Assembly (NCBI GenBank): GCA_036563645.1
Contig: DATCMA010000027.1
Coordinates: 83,229 to 147,228, forward strand
Source of the DNA: DATCMA01 sp036563645
GTDB lineage: Bacteria; Actinomycetota; Actinomycetes; Mycobacteriales; Micromonosporaceae
Reading direction: 5' to 3'
DNA: 64,000 nucleotides
Below are positions 8,499 through 16,449 of this stretch, piece by piece. Made by a program: the position numbers and the translations under genes. Within the stretch, counting starts at the first letter, position 1. Each line of letters begins with the position of its first letter. The notes under the pieces are model-generated. The model was given only the letters and a program-made list of their open reading frames with translations, was not told where the DNA came from and searched no databases.

Positions 8499-9425
8499 TC
8501 ACCGCCCCGCGTACGGGTCCGACGGGTTGAAGTTGTTGGCGTCCCGCTTGGTCGGGAACGGCGACGTCGTCACCGCCAGCGGCTCCTCTCCGATCGCCGC
8601 GAGCGCTTCCTGAGTCGACTTGCCCTCGACCTTCGCGGCGAGGAACTGGTCGAACTTCTCCGGCGTCACCGCGCGCACCTCGAAGTTCATCATCGAGTGG
8701 TAGGTGCCGCACAGCTCCGCGCATCGACCGACGTACGCGCCCGGGGTGTTCACCGTCACCTCGAACACGTTCCGGGCCTTCTCCCCGGGGAAGACGTCAC
8801 GCTTGAAGAGCAGCTCCGGCACCCAGAACGAGTGAATGACGTCACGGCTGGTCTGCTCGATGCGGACCTTCTTGCCCACCGGCACCACCAGCACGGGGAT
8901 GACGTCCGACGACCCGACCGTCGAGGCGACGGTGTTCGCCTCCGGGCCAATCCCATCCCGATAGTTGAACTGCCAGTTCCACTTGAACGCGACGACCTCG
9001 ACCGTAAGGTCGGGGTTCTTGCTCACCTTGTCGACGTCGGTCTGGACGACCGCCGTGTAGTAGAAGAGCACCGAAATGATCAGGATGGGGGTGATGGTGT
9101 ACAGGAACTCCATCGGCATGTTGAACCGCGTCTGCACCGGCAGTTCATCGCCCCGCCGGCGATAGCGGATGATGCACCAGAAGATGAGTCCCCATACGAA
9201 AATTCCCACCGCAATGGCGGCAATGAACGACCCAATCCAGAGGTCGTAAATCTTCTCGCCCTGCGGCGAGACGGCCTTCGGCACGCCGAAGCCGCCGAAC
9301 GTCTCACCGACGTCACATCCGGCGAGCAGGATCAGCAGCGCCATGCCCCCGGCGCCTAGCCCGGCGAGCCGCCCGGCACGGGTGTGCCGACGGGCGGGCC
9401 GTACTTCCGAACCCCTCACGACCAC
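8499..9425 (-). CDS. ctaC: cytochrome c oxidase subunit II
   Basis: Carries the CuA centre that receives electrons from QcrC. It begins with a lipoprotein signal, lipobox LLAGC with Cys37. Two membrane helices follow near 62-85 and 103-125, then an extracytoplasmic cupredoxin domain. CuA ligands are visible in HSFWVPEL and in GRCAELCGTYHSMM, with both Cys, both His and the Met present. The length of 308 is usual. The start is a GTG at 9425 preceded by an AGGAAGG stretch. The promoter should lie in the 162-base gap shared with the divergent cysteine desulfurase gene. Confidence 0.95.
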   Translation of the reverse strand: MVVRGSEVRPARRHTRAGRLAGLGAGGMALLILLAGCDVGETFGGFGVPKAVSPQGEKIYDLWIGSFIAAIAVGIFVWGLIFWCIIRYRRRGDELPVQTRFNMPMEFLYTITPILIISVLFYYTAVVQTDVDKVSKNPDLTVEVVAFKWNWQFNYRDGIGPEANTVASTVGSSDVIPVLVVPVGKKVRIEQTSRDVIHSFWVPELLFKRDVFPGEKARNVFEVTVNTPGAYVGRCAELCGTYHSMMNFEVRAVTPEKFDQFLAAKVEGKSTQEALAAIGEEPLAVTTSPFPTKRDANNFNPSDPYAGR

Positions 9426-9587
9426 CTGGTCCTGCCTTCCTGGAGCGCCGCCTCCTCAAACACCGGCGGCAAAGGCGTCACCAACGGTCGCAGACTACTC
9501 GACGGGAGAGCGCCAAACCCGCTTGGGGTCGGATGTGGTGACCAGGTCTGATCATGCTCAATACCCACGCGCGATACGGTTTCACCC

Positions 9588-10739
9588 GTGAGCGTGACCG
9601 GCGCGTATTTTGACGCGGCGACGGCGGCCCCACTCCATCCCGTGGCGAAACAAGCGCTGCTCGCCGCGCTCGACGATGGTTGGGCCGACCCGGACCGGCT
9701 ATACACCCAGGCGCGACGCGCGCGCCAACTCCTCGACGCGGCTCGGGAACTCGTCGCCGAGATCCTCGGCGTCCGCCCCGATGAGGTCTCCTTCACCTCC
9801 AGCGGCACGACCGCCGCGCACGCCGCGGTGCTCGGGGGTCTGGCGGGGCGACAGCGCGCGGGGCGCGGGGTCGTGCACTCGGCGATCGAGCACTCGGCCG
9901 TGTTGCACGCCGTCCAGCGGCACGAGGCGGCCGGCGGACACGCGGTGTCCGTGCCGGTTGACCGCTTGGGCCGGCTCGACCTCGACGCGTGGCGGGCCGC
10001 GGTGCGCGCGCCCGGAGTGGCCCTCGCCGCGCTGATCAGCGCCAGTCACGAGGTCGGCACCCTCCAGCCCGTGGCGGAGGCGGCCGCCGCGTGCGCGGAG
10101 GCGGGGGTGCCGCTGTACGTGGACGCGGCGCAGTCGGTGGGCCGCGTCCCGCTGCCCGAGGGCTGGTCGCTGCTGTCGGCGAGCGCGCGCAAGTGGGGCG
10201 GCCCAGCGGGGGTAGGGATCCTCGTCGTCCGCAAGGGAGTCCGCTGGGAGTCGCCGTATCCGGCCGACGAGCGGGAGGCGGGGCGCAGCCCTGGCACGCT
10301 CAACCTGCCGGCCATCGTCGCCGCGGCCGCCGCGCTGCGGGCGGTGGTAGCCGAGGCCGAGGCGGAGGCGGCTCGGCTGCGAGCCCTGGTGGATCGGATC
10401 CGCACAACCGTCGCCGCGACGGTGCCGGACGTGGAGGTGGTGGGGCACCCGACCGAGCGCCTCCCCCACCTCGTCACCTTCTCGTGTCTGTACGTCGACG
10501 GTGAGGCGCTGCTCCACGCGCTAAACCGGCACGGCTTCGCCGTCTCCTCCGGCTCGTCGTGCACCGCCTCGACGCTGCGCCCCAGTCACGTGCTCGAGGC
10601 GATGGGGGTGTTGACGCAGGGGAACATCCGCGTGTCCCTGCACCGCGAGACGACCGAGGAGGAGGTCGACCGCTTCTTGGCCACGCTGCCGGGGATCGTG
10701 GCGGAGCTACGCGCCGAGGCGGGGGTGACCGGGCTGTGA
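9588..10739 (+). CDS. cysteine desulfurase (class V aminotransferase, NifS/IscS-like)
   Basis: A PLP enzyme that takes sulfur from cysteine, leaving alanine and an enzyme persulfide. PLP Lys202 is in SARKWGG, the Asp of VDAAQSVG is at 179, His102 stacks the cofactor, and the persulfide Cys325 is in SSGSSCTAST, with the short loop seen in IscS-like enzymes. The length is 383. The start is GTG at 9588. The stop overlaps the start of the TusA-like gene (GTGA), so the sulfur is probably handed to that carrier, for thiolation of RNA or a cofactor. No iron-sulfur scaffold gene is adjacent. Confidence 0.9.
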   Translation: MSVTGAYFDAATAAPLHPVAKQALLAALDDGWADPDRLYTQARRARQLLDAARELVAEILGVRPDEVSFTSSGTTAAHAAVLGGLAGRQRAGRGVVHSAIEHSAVLHAVQRHEAAGGHAVSVPVDRLGRLDLDAWRAAVRAPGVALAALISASHEVGTLQPVAEAAAACAEAGVPLYVDAAQSVGRVPLPEGWSLLSASARKWGGPAGVGILVVRKGVRWESPYPADEREAGRSPGTLNLPAIVAAAAALRAVVAEAEAEAARLRALVDRIRTTVAATVPDVEVVGHPTERLPHLVTFSCLYVDGEALLHALNRHGFAVSSGSSCTASTLRPSHVLEAMGVLTQGNIRVSLHRETTEEEVDRFLATLPGIVAELRAEAGVTGL

Positions 10740-10969
10740 GCGAACCAGCTGAGGTCCTCGACTGCCGCGGGCAGCGGTGTCCCCTGCCGGTCATCGCGCT
10801 CGCCCGGCGTCTCCCCCAGCTCCCCGAGGGCGCGGTGCTGCGGGTGTTGGCCGACGATCCGGCGGCGGCCGTGGACATCCCGGCCTGGTGCCGCATGCGC
10901 GGCCAGGAGTTCGTCGGACGCCCGGCGCCAGACGCCTACGACGTCCGGCGCGTCGCCGCGCCGGCGTGA
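10736..10969 (+). CDS. TusA/SirA-family sulfur carrier
   Basis: A 77-residue protein of the TusA fold. The motif CRGQRCPLPV near the N-terminus holds the active Cys of the family Cys-Pro-x-Pro signature. TusA proteins accept persulfide sulfur from a desulfurase and pass it on. Start choice: the GTG at 10736 overlaps the desulfurase stop by four bases, and this gives the normal TusA length, while longer upstream frames would run through the desulfurase gene. The pairing is strong context for a sulfur relay. Confidence 0.88.
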   Translation: MSEPAEVLDCRGQRCPLPVIALARRLPQLPEGAVLRVLADDPAAAVDIPAWCRMRGQEFVGRPAPDAYDVRRVAAPA

Positions 10970-10995
10970 GGGCGCCCCTCGGCCGTCGGGTAACA

Positions 10996-11031
10996 CACCG
11001 GGCTGGCCGGCATGGGGCCGGCCGGCCGGTG
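10996..11031. terminator. GC-rich hairpin between convergent genes
   Basis: An imperfect inverted repeat: CACCGGGCTGGCCGGC on the left pairs with GCCGGCCGGCCGGTG on the right. It fills the 65-base gap between the TusA-like gene and the convergent reductase gene and could serve both. Confidence 0.5.
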
Positions 11032-11034
11032 GGA

Positions 11035-12063
11035 CTAGCGGTCGCCGACCTCGTCCGACGGCACCACCTCGACAACGACCTTGCCCGTGTTCTGCCCGCT
11101 CATCAGCCGGCTGAACGCCTCGGGCGCGCGGTCGAGTCCGGAATACCGGTCCTCGTTGAGGGTGAGCTGACCGGTCCGGATGAGCTCGCCGACGCGGGCG
11201 CGGTGCTGGTCGGCGAGGTCGGCGTGGTCGTAGACGACCATGCCGTACACGATCGCCCGGGCGCGCATCACGGCGCCGGCGGCGAGCATGGTGCGCGGGC
11301 CGTCGTTGTACTGGTCCATCAACCCGCACAGGGACACCCGCGCCCCGATAGCGAGCGCGTTGAGGACGCCATCCAGGGTTGGGGCGTCACCCATGTGCAG
11401 GTAGCCGTGGACGCCCTCAGGGCAGGCGCGGGCGAGCTGATCCCGCCAGTCCGGGGCGGTGCGAATCACCACCTCGTCGTATCCGAGCCGGTCGCGGGCG
11501 ATGCGCGCTTTCCGCTCGTCGCCGACGAGGGCGACGGTCCGCGCCCCGGCGACGCGGGCGAGTTGGCCGGCGACGGAGCCGACTCCGCCGACCGCCGATC
11601 CGATGACCACGGTCTCCCCGGCGGTGGGGCGCAGGTGCCGTTCGATCGCCGCGTAGGCGGTGAGGCCGGGCATGCCGAGCGCGCCGAGCGCCGCGGATCG
11701 GGGTACCCCAGGGGGCACCTGGACCGGTTGGACCTCGCTGCCGGGGAGCACGGCGTATTCCCGCCACCCGGTCTCCGCGAGCACCCAGGTCCCCTCTTCG
11801 ACGCTTGGGGATCGGGATTCGACGACGCGCCCAATCGCGCGTCCGGGGATCACACCGCCGATCGGGACGACCGGATCGTCGAGGTGGCGCCCCACGATGG
11901 CGGTGCGGAGGTAGGGATCGAGGGACAGTTCGGTGACGTGCACGAGCACGTCCCCGTCGCGCAGCTGCGGGACCTGCTCCTCCCGCAGTGCGAAGCAGTC
12001 TGGACTGGGTACGCCATGGGGGACCGCAGCCAGGACGACACAACTGGATCTTGCAACACCCAT
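11035..12063 (-). CDS. NADP-dependent medium-chain oxidoreductase (zinc-free, enone reductase type)
   Basis: A 342-residue member of the MDR superfamily, closest in pattern to the leukotriene B4 dehydrogenase / prostaglandin reductase group. It lacks the zinc-binding Cys cluster. The N-terminal part has SLDPYLR, a group signature, and the nucleotide-binding motif is GSAVGGVGSVAGQLA near residue 155. Such enzymes reduce carbon-carbon double bonds next to a carbonyl with NADPH. It is divergent from a cupin gene; the 80-base gap holds a copy of the island palindrome, so it may belong to the catabolic regulon. Confidence 0.8.
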   Translation of the reverse strand: MGVARSSCVVLAAVPHGVPSPDCFALREEQVPQLRDGDVLVHVTELSLDPYLRTAIVGRHLDDPVVPIGGVIPGRAIGRVVESRSPSVEEGTWVLAETGWREYAVLPGSEVQPVQVPPGVPRSAALGALGMPGLTAYAAIERHLRPTAGETVVIGSAVGGVGSVAGQLARVAGARTVALVGDERKARIARDRLGYDEVVIRTAPDWRDQLARACPEGVHGYLHMGDAPTLDGVLNALAIGARVSLCGLMDQYNDGPRTMLAAGAVMRARAIVYGMVVYDHADLADQHRARVGELIRTGQLTLNEDRYSGLDRAPEAFSRLMSGQNTGKVVVEVVPSDEVGDR

Positions 12064-12081
12064 GGCACCACGGTAGAGAAT

Positions 12082-12094
12082 GAAACGCGATTAC
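12082..12094. promoter_or_regulatory. candidate island operator, site 1
   Basis: GAAACGCGATTAC in the divergent gap between the reductase (start 12063) and the cupin (start 12144). It fits GRAAY-N3-RTTYC with one mismatch in the right half. The function is inferred from repeated occurrence before operons of the island. Confidence 0.5.
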
Positions 12095-12143
12095 ACTACA
12101 CGGAACAAATTGCCTCGATGGCGAGGCGAGAGAGGCGGGACCA

Positions 12144-12725
12144 GTGGCGACCAGCCTGATTGACCTACGCGCCGACGATCACGAGGGGTGGCAGGATTTC
12201 ACCCTCCCCGGCTCCAACCGTCCGGTACGGCTGCTTCGGCTCCACGCTGACCCGGAGACGAAGGCCAGCGTCTCGCTCGTCCGATTCCCCGCGGACTGGC
12301 GCCGGTCCGTCACCGGCTACTACACCGCGGCTGAGGAGTTCGTCATCCTGGACGGATCCATCGAGGTGGTCGCCCCCCACCGCGCGGGCGACTACGTCTA
12401 CCTGCCTCCGCGCACCACTCGGGTGAACACCAACACCGCAGGCGGCGCGCTGGTCCTGGCGTACTTCTCCGAGGCTCCGAAGTGGACCGAAGGGGTCGCC
12501 GACACGCCTCCCCCGTCCGAGCCGGTGTACGGGCGCCCGGTCGGGGTGATGCGCGACGGCGCGCCGGAGGTGCGGGGCAGCTTCCGCGCGGTCGACGACG
12601 TGCCGGCCGAGCCGCAGGCGATCGGCCGGGACATTCTCTGGCTGAGCGATCACACCTGGGAGTGGGTGCCCGCCGGCGGCGTGCCCGTGGGTCGCGGACC
12701 GGCGCTGGTGCGGAGCTGGGCCTAG
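12144..12725 (+). CDS. cupin-fold protein
   Basis: A 193-residue protein with cupin-like strands: a first motif region YYTAAEEFVILDGSIEV around residues 53-69 and a second with GDYVYLPPRTTRV around 76-88. It resembles the ChrR-type or DUF4437 group, some members of which are non-haem metal dioxygenases, but only some metal ligands are evident, so the activity is open. The start is a GTG at 12144. Two more cupin genes occur at 33.2 and 48.2 kb. Its TAG stop shares the palindromic CTAG with the convergent regulator gene. Confidence 0.65.
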   Translation: MATSLIDLRADDHEGWQDFTLPGSNRPVRLLRLHADPETKASVSLVRFPADWRRSVTGYYTAAEEFVILDGSIEVVAPHRAGDYVYLPPRTTRVNTNTAGGALVLAYFSEAPKWTEGVADTPPPSEPVYGRPVGVMRDGAPEVRGSFRAVDDVPAEPQAIGRDILWLSDHTWEWVPAGGVPVGRGPALVRSWA

Positions 12726-13456
12726 CGCGGCTCCGGGGCGCGGTACACGGCCCGCAGGCGGTGGAGGTGCTCCCGCATCGCGCGTTCGGCCCCGGCGACA
12801 TCACGGTCCACAATGCGCTCAGCGATAACCCGGTGATCGTTGTCGATTTCGTGCCAGTGGTCCTCCGTCAAGTCGTTGCGCAAGAACCGCGCTTGGAGGA
12901 CACGAAATACGGAATCGGTCATCAGGTCCAGCAACCGGTTGTGCGCCGCGGCGAGGACCACGTCATGGAATTGCCGATGCTCGCGGAACGCGACACCCCG
13001 ACTGGGACGGCGCTCCTGATGCTCCAGGGCCTCATGGAGCAGGCGAATGTGCTCCTCGGTGCGTCGCGCGGCGGCCAGACCGGCGGCGGGCACTTCCAAC
13101 AGCTCCCGCGCCTCGATGATCTCGTCAACCGAGATGCTGTCGCCGGACAGCAACCCGAGGCTCGTCTCGAGGTAGTCGCTGATCTGGCGGGGATCGACGC
13201 GGGCGACGAAGGTGCCGCCCGCCGTCCCGCGGACGGTGACCAGGAGGTTGCGCGAGGTCAACGCACGCAGCGCCTCGCGAATCGTGCTGCGGCTCACCCC
13301 GAACATGGCCGCCAGCTCGTTCTCCGGGGGGAGCCGGTCCCCGGGCGCCAGCTCCCCGCGGGTGACGAGGTCACGCAGCTGGTCAGCCACCTGCTGATAG
13401 GCGGGCCGAACCTTCTGCACAGGCAGTGACCGGGCACGCCTCGTGGCTGTGCTCAT
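12722..13456 (-). CDS. GntR-family transcription regulator with FCD domain (FadR/VanR type)
   Basis: A 244-residue regulator. The winged helix-turn-helix is at about residues 17-85, with YQQVADQLRDL and the recognition helix in SRSTIREALRAL. An all-helical FCD ligand domain follows at about 95-230, with His residues in FREHRQFH and AAAHNRLL that fit the metal/ligand site of this class. FCD regulators usually sense organic acids or acyl-CoA-like metabolites. I chose the ATG at 13456, preceded by AAGGAGAGAGCG, not the frame opening at 13552. It is divergent from the ten-gene operon that starts at 13660 and is the only regulator gene in the island. Confidence 0.9.
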   Translation of the reverse strand: MSTATRRARSLPVQKVRPAYQQVADQLRDLVTRGELAPGDRLPPENELAAMFGVSRSTIREALRALTSRNLLVTVRGTAGGTFVARVDPRQISDYLETSLGLLSGDSISVDEIIEARELLEVPAAGLAAARRTEEHIRLLHEALEHQERRPSRGVAFREHRQFHDVVLAAAHNRLLDLMTDSVFRVLQARFLRNDLTEDHWHEIDNDHRVIAERIVDRDVAGAERAMREHLHRLRAVYRAPEPR

Positions 13457-13541
13457 CGCTCTCTCCTTGCCGCAGTCAGGCAACGTGCACCCGCGCCGTC
13501 CGCACCACTCTCCCGCATCAGTCTGACATATAACCCGTTGG

Positions 13542-13566
13542 AGCTGGTTCACGGAGTTGACCAGCT
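13542..13566. promoter_or_regulatory. candidate GntR-regulator operator
   Basis: Inverted repeat AGCTGGT (13542-13548) and ACCAGCT (13560-13566) separated by 11 bases, about 85 bases upstream of the regulator start. TGGT/ACCA arms are common in FadR/VanR-type operators, though usually closer together. Autoregulation is an inference. Confidence 0.4.
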
Positions 13567-13577
13567 AGCTAAGATGT

Positions 13578-13590
13578 GAAACGCTGCTGA
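13578..13590. promoter_or_regulatory. weak island operator, site 2
   Basis: GAAACGCTGCTGA has a perfect left half but three mismatches in the right half of GRAAY-N3-RTTYC. It overlaps a second palindrome, GCTGA-AAA-TCAGC at 13586-13598. Both lie between the regulator and the MaoC operon. Confidence 0.3.
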
Positions 13591-13659
13591 AAATCAGCTA
13601 TCTCGTAGATGTCTGATGTATGGCCGCGCAGAGGCGGCGGCCACGTGAGAGGCAGGAAG

Positions 13660-14184
13660 ATGGCCGTCAAAGAGGGCTGGCTGGGCAGGTTCTACGAAGA
13701 CTTCGAGATCGGTGACGTCTACAAGCACCCGCTAGGCCGCACGGTCACCGAGGCCGACAACATCTGGTTCTCGCTGTTGACGATGAACACCAACCAGATG
13801 CACTTCAACAGCGAGTACGCCAAGAAGTCCGAGTTCGGCAAGCCGATCGTCGTCTCGACCCTGACGGTGGCCATCGCCGTCGGCCAGAGCGTCACCGACA
13901 TCACGCAGAACGCCTTCGCGAACCTCGGCTGGGACGAGATTCGGATGACGCACCCGGTCTTCGCCGGGGACACGCTGTTCAGCGAGTCAATCGTTCTCGA
14001 CAAGCGCGAGTCCAAGAGCCGTCCTCACGCCGGCATCGTGACCGTGCGGACGCGGACCCTCAACCAGCACGGCAAGGAGGTCTGCACCTTCAAGCGGACC
14101 TTCTACGTCTACAAGCGGGGCGCCGAGCAGGTCGAGGACATCTTCCCCGAAGCGGAGAAACCGCTCTCCCTCGAGAACGAGTGA
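13660..14184 (+). CDS. MaoC-family hydratase/dehydratase (mesaconyl-CoA hydratase-like)
   Basis: A 174-residue hot-dog-fold protein. The segment LLTMNTNQMHFNSEYA replaces the classic hydratase-2 motif: His is kept but the usual Asp position is Asn or Thr. LGWDEIRMTHPVFAGDTL and RTRTLNQHGKEV are typical of the actinobacterial MaoC group related to mesaconyl- or itaconyl-type CoA hydratases. It would add or remove water at a CoA thioester in the cytosol. The start is ATG 13660 after AGGAAG. It is the first gene of a long operon; the next gene starts nine bases downstream. The exact substrate is unknown. Confidence 0.8.
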   Translation: MAVKEGWLGRFYEDFEIGDVYKHPLGRTVTEADNIWFSLLTMNTNQMHFNSEYAKKSEFGKPIVVSTLTVAIAVGQSVTDITQNAFANLGWDEIRMTHPVFAGDTLFSESIVLDKRESKSRPHAGIVTVRTRTLNQHGKEVCTFKRTFYVYKRGAEQVEDIFPEAEKPLSLENE

Positions 14185-14193
14185 CGGTAAGCC

Positions 14194-15228
14194 ATGCGTA
14201 TCACCTACGCGCCGTGGGGCGAGACACTCGACGAACTCATCGAGGTGGCCCGGCGGGCGGAGGAGGCCGGTGCTGAGGCGGTCTGGGTGCCCGAGCTGCA
14301 CCGCAGCGCCACCATCGCCGCCGCCGCCCTCGCCCAGGCCACCTCCACCGCCCGCGTCGGCACGGCCATCGCCCTGGCCTTCACGCGCAGCCCGATGGTC
14401 ACCGCGCTGGAGGCCATGGACCTCGATGAGCTGTCCGGCGGGCGATTCATCCTCGGCCTCGGCACGGGCGTCCAGCGGCTCAACGAGGACTGGCACAATG
14501 CCCGCTTCGGCAAGCCGGTGCCGCACCTGCGGGAGACCGTCCGCAATATCCGCGAGTTCATCGCCACCTGCACCACCGGGCAGCCGATCGCTCTCGAGGG
14601 CGAGTACGAGCCCATGCGCATTCGCGGCTACCAGCGTCCCTTCCCGGTGACGCGGACCCGCATTCCTATTTATCTCGCCGCCATGGGCCCGGCGATGACG
14701 CGCCTGGCCGGGCAGATCGGCGACGGCTGGATCAGCCACGAGTTGTGCTCGCCGCGGTACCTGACCGAGCGGATCCTGCCCGAGCTCGAGGCGGGGATCG
14801 CCCGCACCGAAGGGAAGACTCGCGCCGACGTCGAGGTCGTGGTCTCGGCCTGCTGTTCGATCGACCGGGACCCAGCCGTGGCACGGCGACGGGTCGCGGG
14901 GTTGGTCGGCTTCTACGCCAGCGTGCGCACGTACGCCGACTTCTTCGAGTTCCACGGGCTGGCCGAGCAGCAGCAGGCGGTCATCGACGCCTTCCGCTCC
15001 GGCCGCGGCGCCGACTACCTGGGGGACGTGGTCACCGATGAGATGGTGGACACCCTCACCCTCTGCGGCACCCGCGACCAGGTGGCCGAACGCCTCGCCG
15101 CCTACGAGGGCAAGGCCGATTCGGTGAAGCTCAGCCCGCCCACGCACGGCCTCAGCGCCGAGGACACCCGCAAGGCCCAAGACGAAATTCTGGCCCTGAT
15201 CGCAGAGCTCACCGGAGGCAGAGCATGA
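14194..15228 (+). CDS. luciferase-like (LLM class) flavin or F420-dependent oxidoreductase
   Basis: A 344-residue TIM-barrel enzyme of the bacterial luciferase family. Landmarks are VWVPELHRSATIAAA near 30-44, RVGTAIALAFTRSP around 54-67, GGRFILGLGTGVQ near 80-92 and IPIYLAAMGPAM around 153-164. In actinobacteria such proteins use either reduced FMN with O2 or F420, and this sequence alone does not decide. It overlaps the following CoA-transferase gene by four bases. A second family member is at 51.1 kb beside an ABC importer. A monooxygenase or reductase step on the imported compound is likely. Confidence 0.85.
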   Translation: MRITYAPWGETLDELIEVARRAEEAGAEAVWVPELHRSATIAAAALAQATSTARVGTAIALAFTRSPMVTALEAMDLDELSGGRFILGLGTGVQRLNEDWHNARFGKPVPHLRETVRNIREFIATCTTGQPIALEGEYEPMRIRGYQRPFPVTRTRIPIYLAAMGPAMTRLAGQIGDGWISHELCSPRYLTERILPELEAGIARTEGKTRADVEVVVSACCSIDRDPAVARRRVAGLVGFYASVRTYADFFEFHGLAEQQQAVIDAFRSGRGADYLGDVVTDEMVDTLTLCGTRDQVAERLAAYEGKADSVKLSPPTHGLSAEDTRKAQDEILALIAELTGGRA

Positions 15229-16445
15229 GACCGCTGGAAGACGTGCGGATCATCGCAGTCGAGCAGTACGGCGCAGGGCCGTTCGGCAGCGTCCACCTCG
15301 CCGACCTCGGTGCCGAGGTCATCAAGATCGAGGACCCGCGGACCGGTGGGGACGTCGGTCGGTACGTGCCGCCGTACCAGGAGGACGAAGACTCGCTGTT
15401 CTTCGAGACCTTCAACCGCAACAAGCGCAGCCTCTCCCTCGACCTGTCCACGCCGGCGGGGCGGGAGGTGTTCGAGGAGCTGGTCAAGGTCTCGGACGCG
15501 GTCTACTCGAACCTGCGCGGGGACGTGCCGAAGAAGATCCGCATCACCTACGACGACCTCAAGCACCTCAACCCGAGGATCGTCTGCTGTTCGCTCACCG
15601 GCTTCGGGATGACCGGGCCGCGCCAGAAGGAGCCGGGCTACGACTACATCCTCCAGGGTCTGGCCGGCTGGATGGACCTCACCGGTGAGCCGGACGGCCC
15701 CCCGACGAAGTCGGGTCTGTCCCTTGTGGACTACTCCGGCGGGCTCGTCGCCGCGATCTCGCTGCTGGCCGGCTTGCACGCCGCCCGCCGGGACGGCGTC
15801 GGCATGGACTGCGACGTCAGCCTCTACGACACCGCGATCACCATGCTGACCTACCCGGCGACCTGGCACCTGAACAAGGGCTACACCCCCACCCGGACGC
15901 GGCACTCCGCCCACCCCTCCCTGGTGCCGTTCCAGGCGTTCCAGGCCAAGGACGGCTGGTTCGTCGTCGGCTGCGCCAAGGAGAAGTTCTGGAAGCGGCT
16001 CGCCGAGGTCATCGGCCACCCCGAGTGGGCGGAGCCGGGCTCGCCGTACGCCACCTTCGCGGGACGGCAGCAGCACCGCGAGGAGCTCCTCGCCAAGCTT
16101 GAGGAGATCTTCAAGCAGCGCACGGTCAACGAGTGGCTCGCCCAGCTCTACCCGGCGTCCATCCCGTGCGGCCCCATCAACGACGTCGCCACGGCGCTGA
16201 AGGAAGAGCACACCCAGGCGCGGGGTCTCATCGTCGAGACCGAGCACCCGCGCTTCGGCACGATCCGGCAGCTCGCCTCGCCGGTCCGCGTCGGCAACGA
16301 GCCGCCGACCTACCGGCGTGCGCCGCAGCGCAACGAGGACTTCGACTACGTCCTCCGCGACGTCATCGGCATGGACGACCAGCGGATCGCCGAGCTGAAG
16401 CAGCAGGGAGCCTTCGGTCCGGTCGACGGCGCGGCGGAGGGCTAA
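15225..16445 (+). CDS. CoA-transferase class III (CaiB/BaiF family)
   Basis: Moves CoA from one acyl-CoA to a carboxylic acid through an aspartyl-CoA thioester. The 406-residue length is standard. The catalytic Asp is Asp169 in LVDYSGG, the same number as in formyl-CoA transferase. Other landmarks are ADLGAEVIKIEDP near 26-38, NRNKRSLSLDL near 64-74 and SLTGFGMTGP near 123-132. It is translationally coupled to the luciferase-like gene, and the PrpD-like gene begins four bases after its stop. It probably activates an acid intermediate for the downstream hydratase and lyase steps. A paralogue lies at 40.4 kb. Confidence 0.9.
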   Translation: MRPLEDVRIIAVEQYGAGPFGSVHLADLGAEVIKIEDPRTGGDVGRYVPPYQEDEDSLFFETFNRNKRSLSLDLSTPAGREVFEELVKVSDAVYSNLRGDVPKKIRITYDDLKHLNPRIVCCSLTGFGMTGPRQKEPGYDYILQGLAGWMDLTGEPDGPPTKSGLSLVDYSGGLVAAISLLAGLHAARRDGVGMDCDVSLYDTAITMLTYPATWHLNKGYTPTRTRHSAHPSLVPFQAFQAKDGWFVVGCAKEKFWKRLAEVIGHPEWAEPGSPYATFAGRQQHREELLAKLEEIFKQRTVNEWLAQLYPASIPCGPINDVATALKEEHTQARGLIVETEHPRFGTIRQLASPVRVGNEPPTYRRAPQRNEDFDYVLRDVIGMDDQRIAELKQQGAFGPVDGAAEG

Positions 16446-16449
16446 GGCG

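Noticed and set aside
9569..9587. GCGATACGGTTTC before the cysteine desulfurase as an island operator
   Set aside because: Only the right half fits; the left half has two clear mismatches and the gene is housekeeping.
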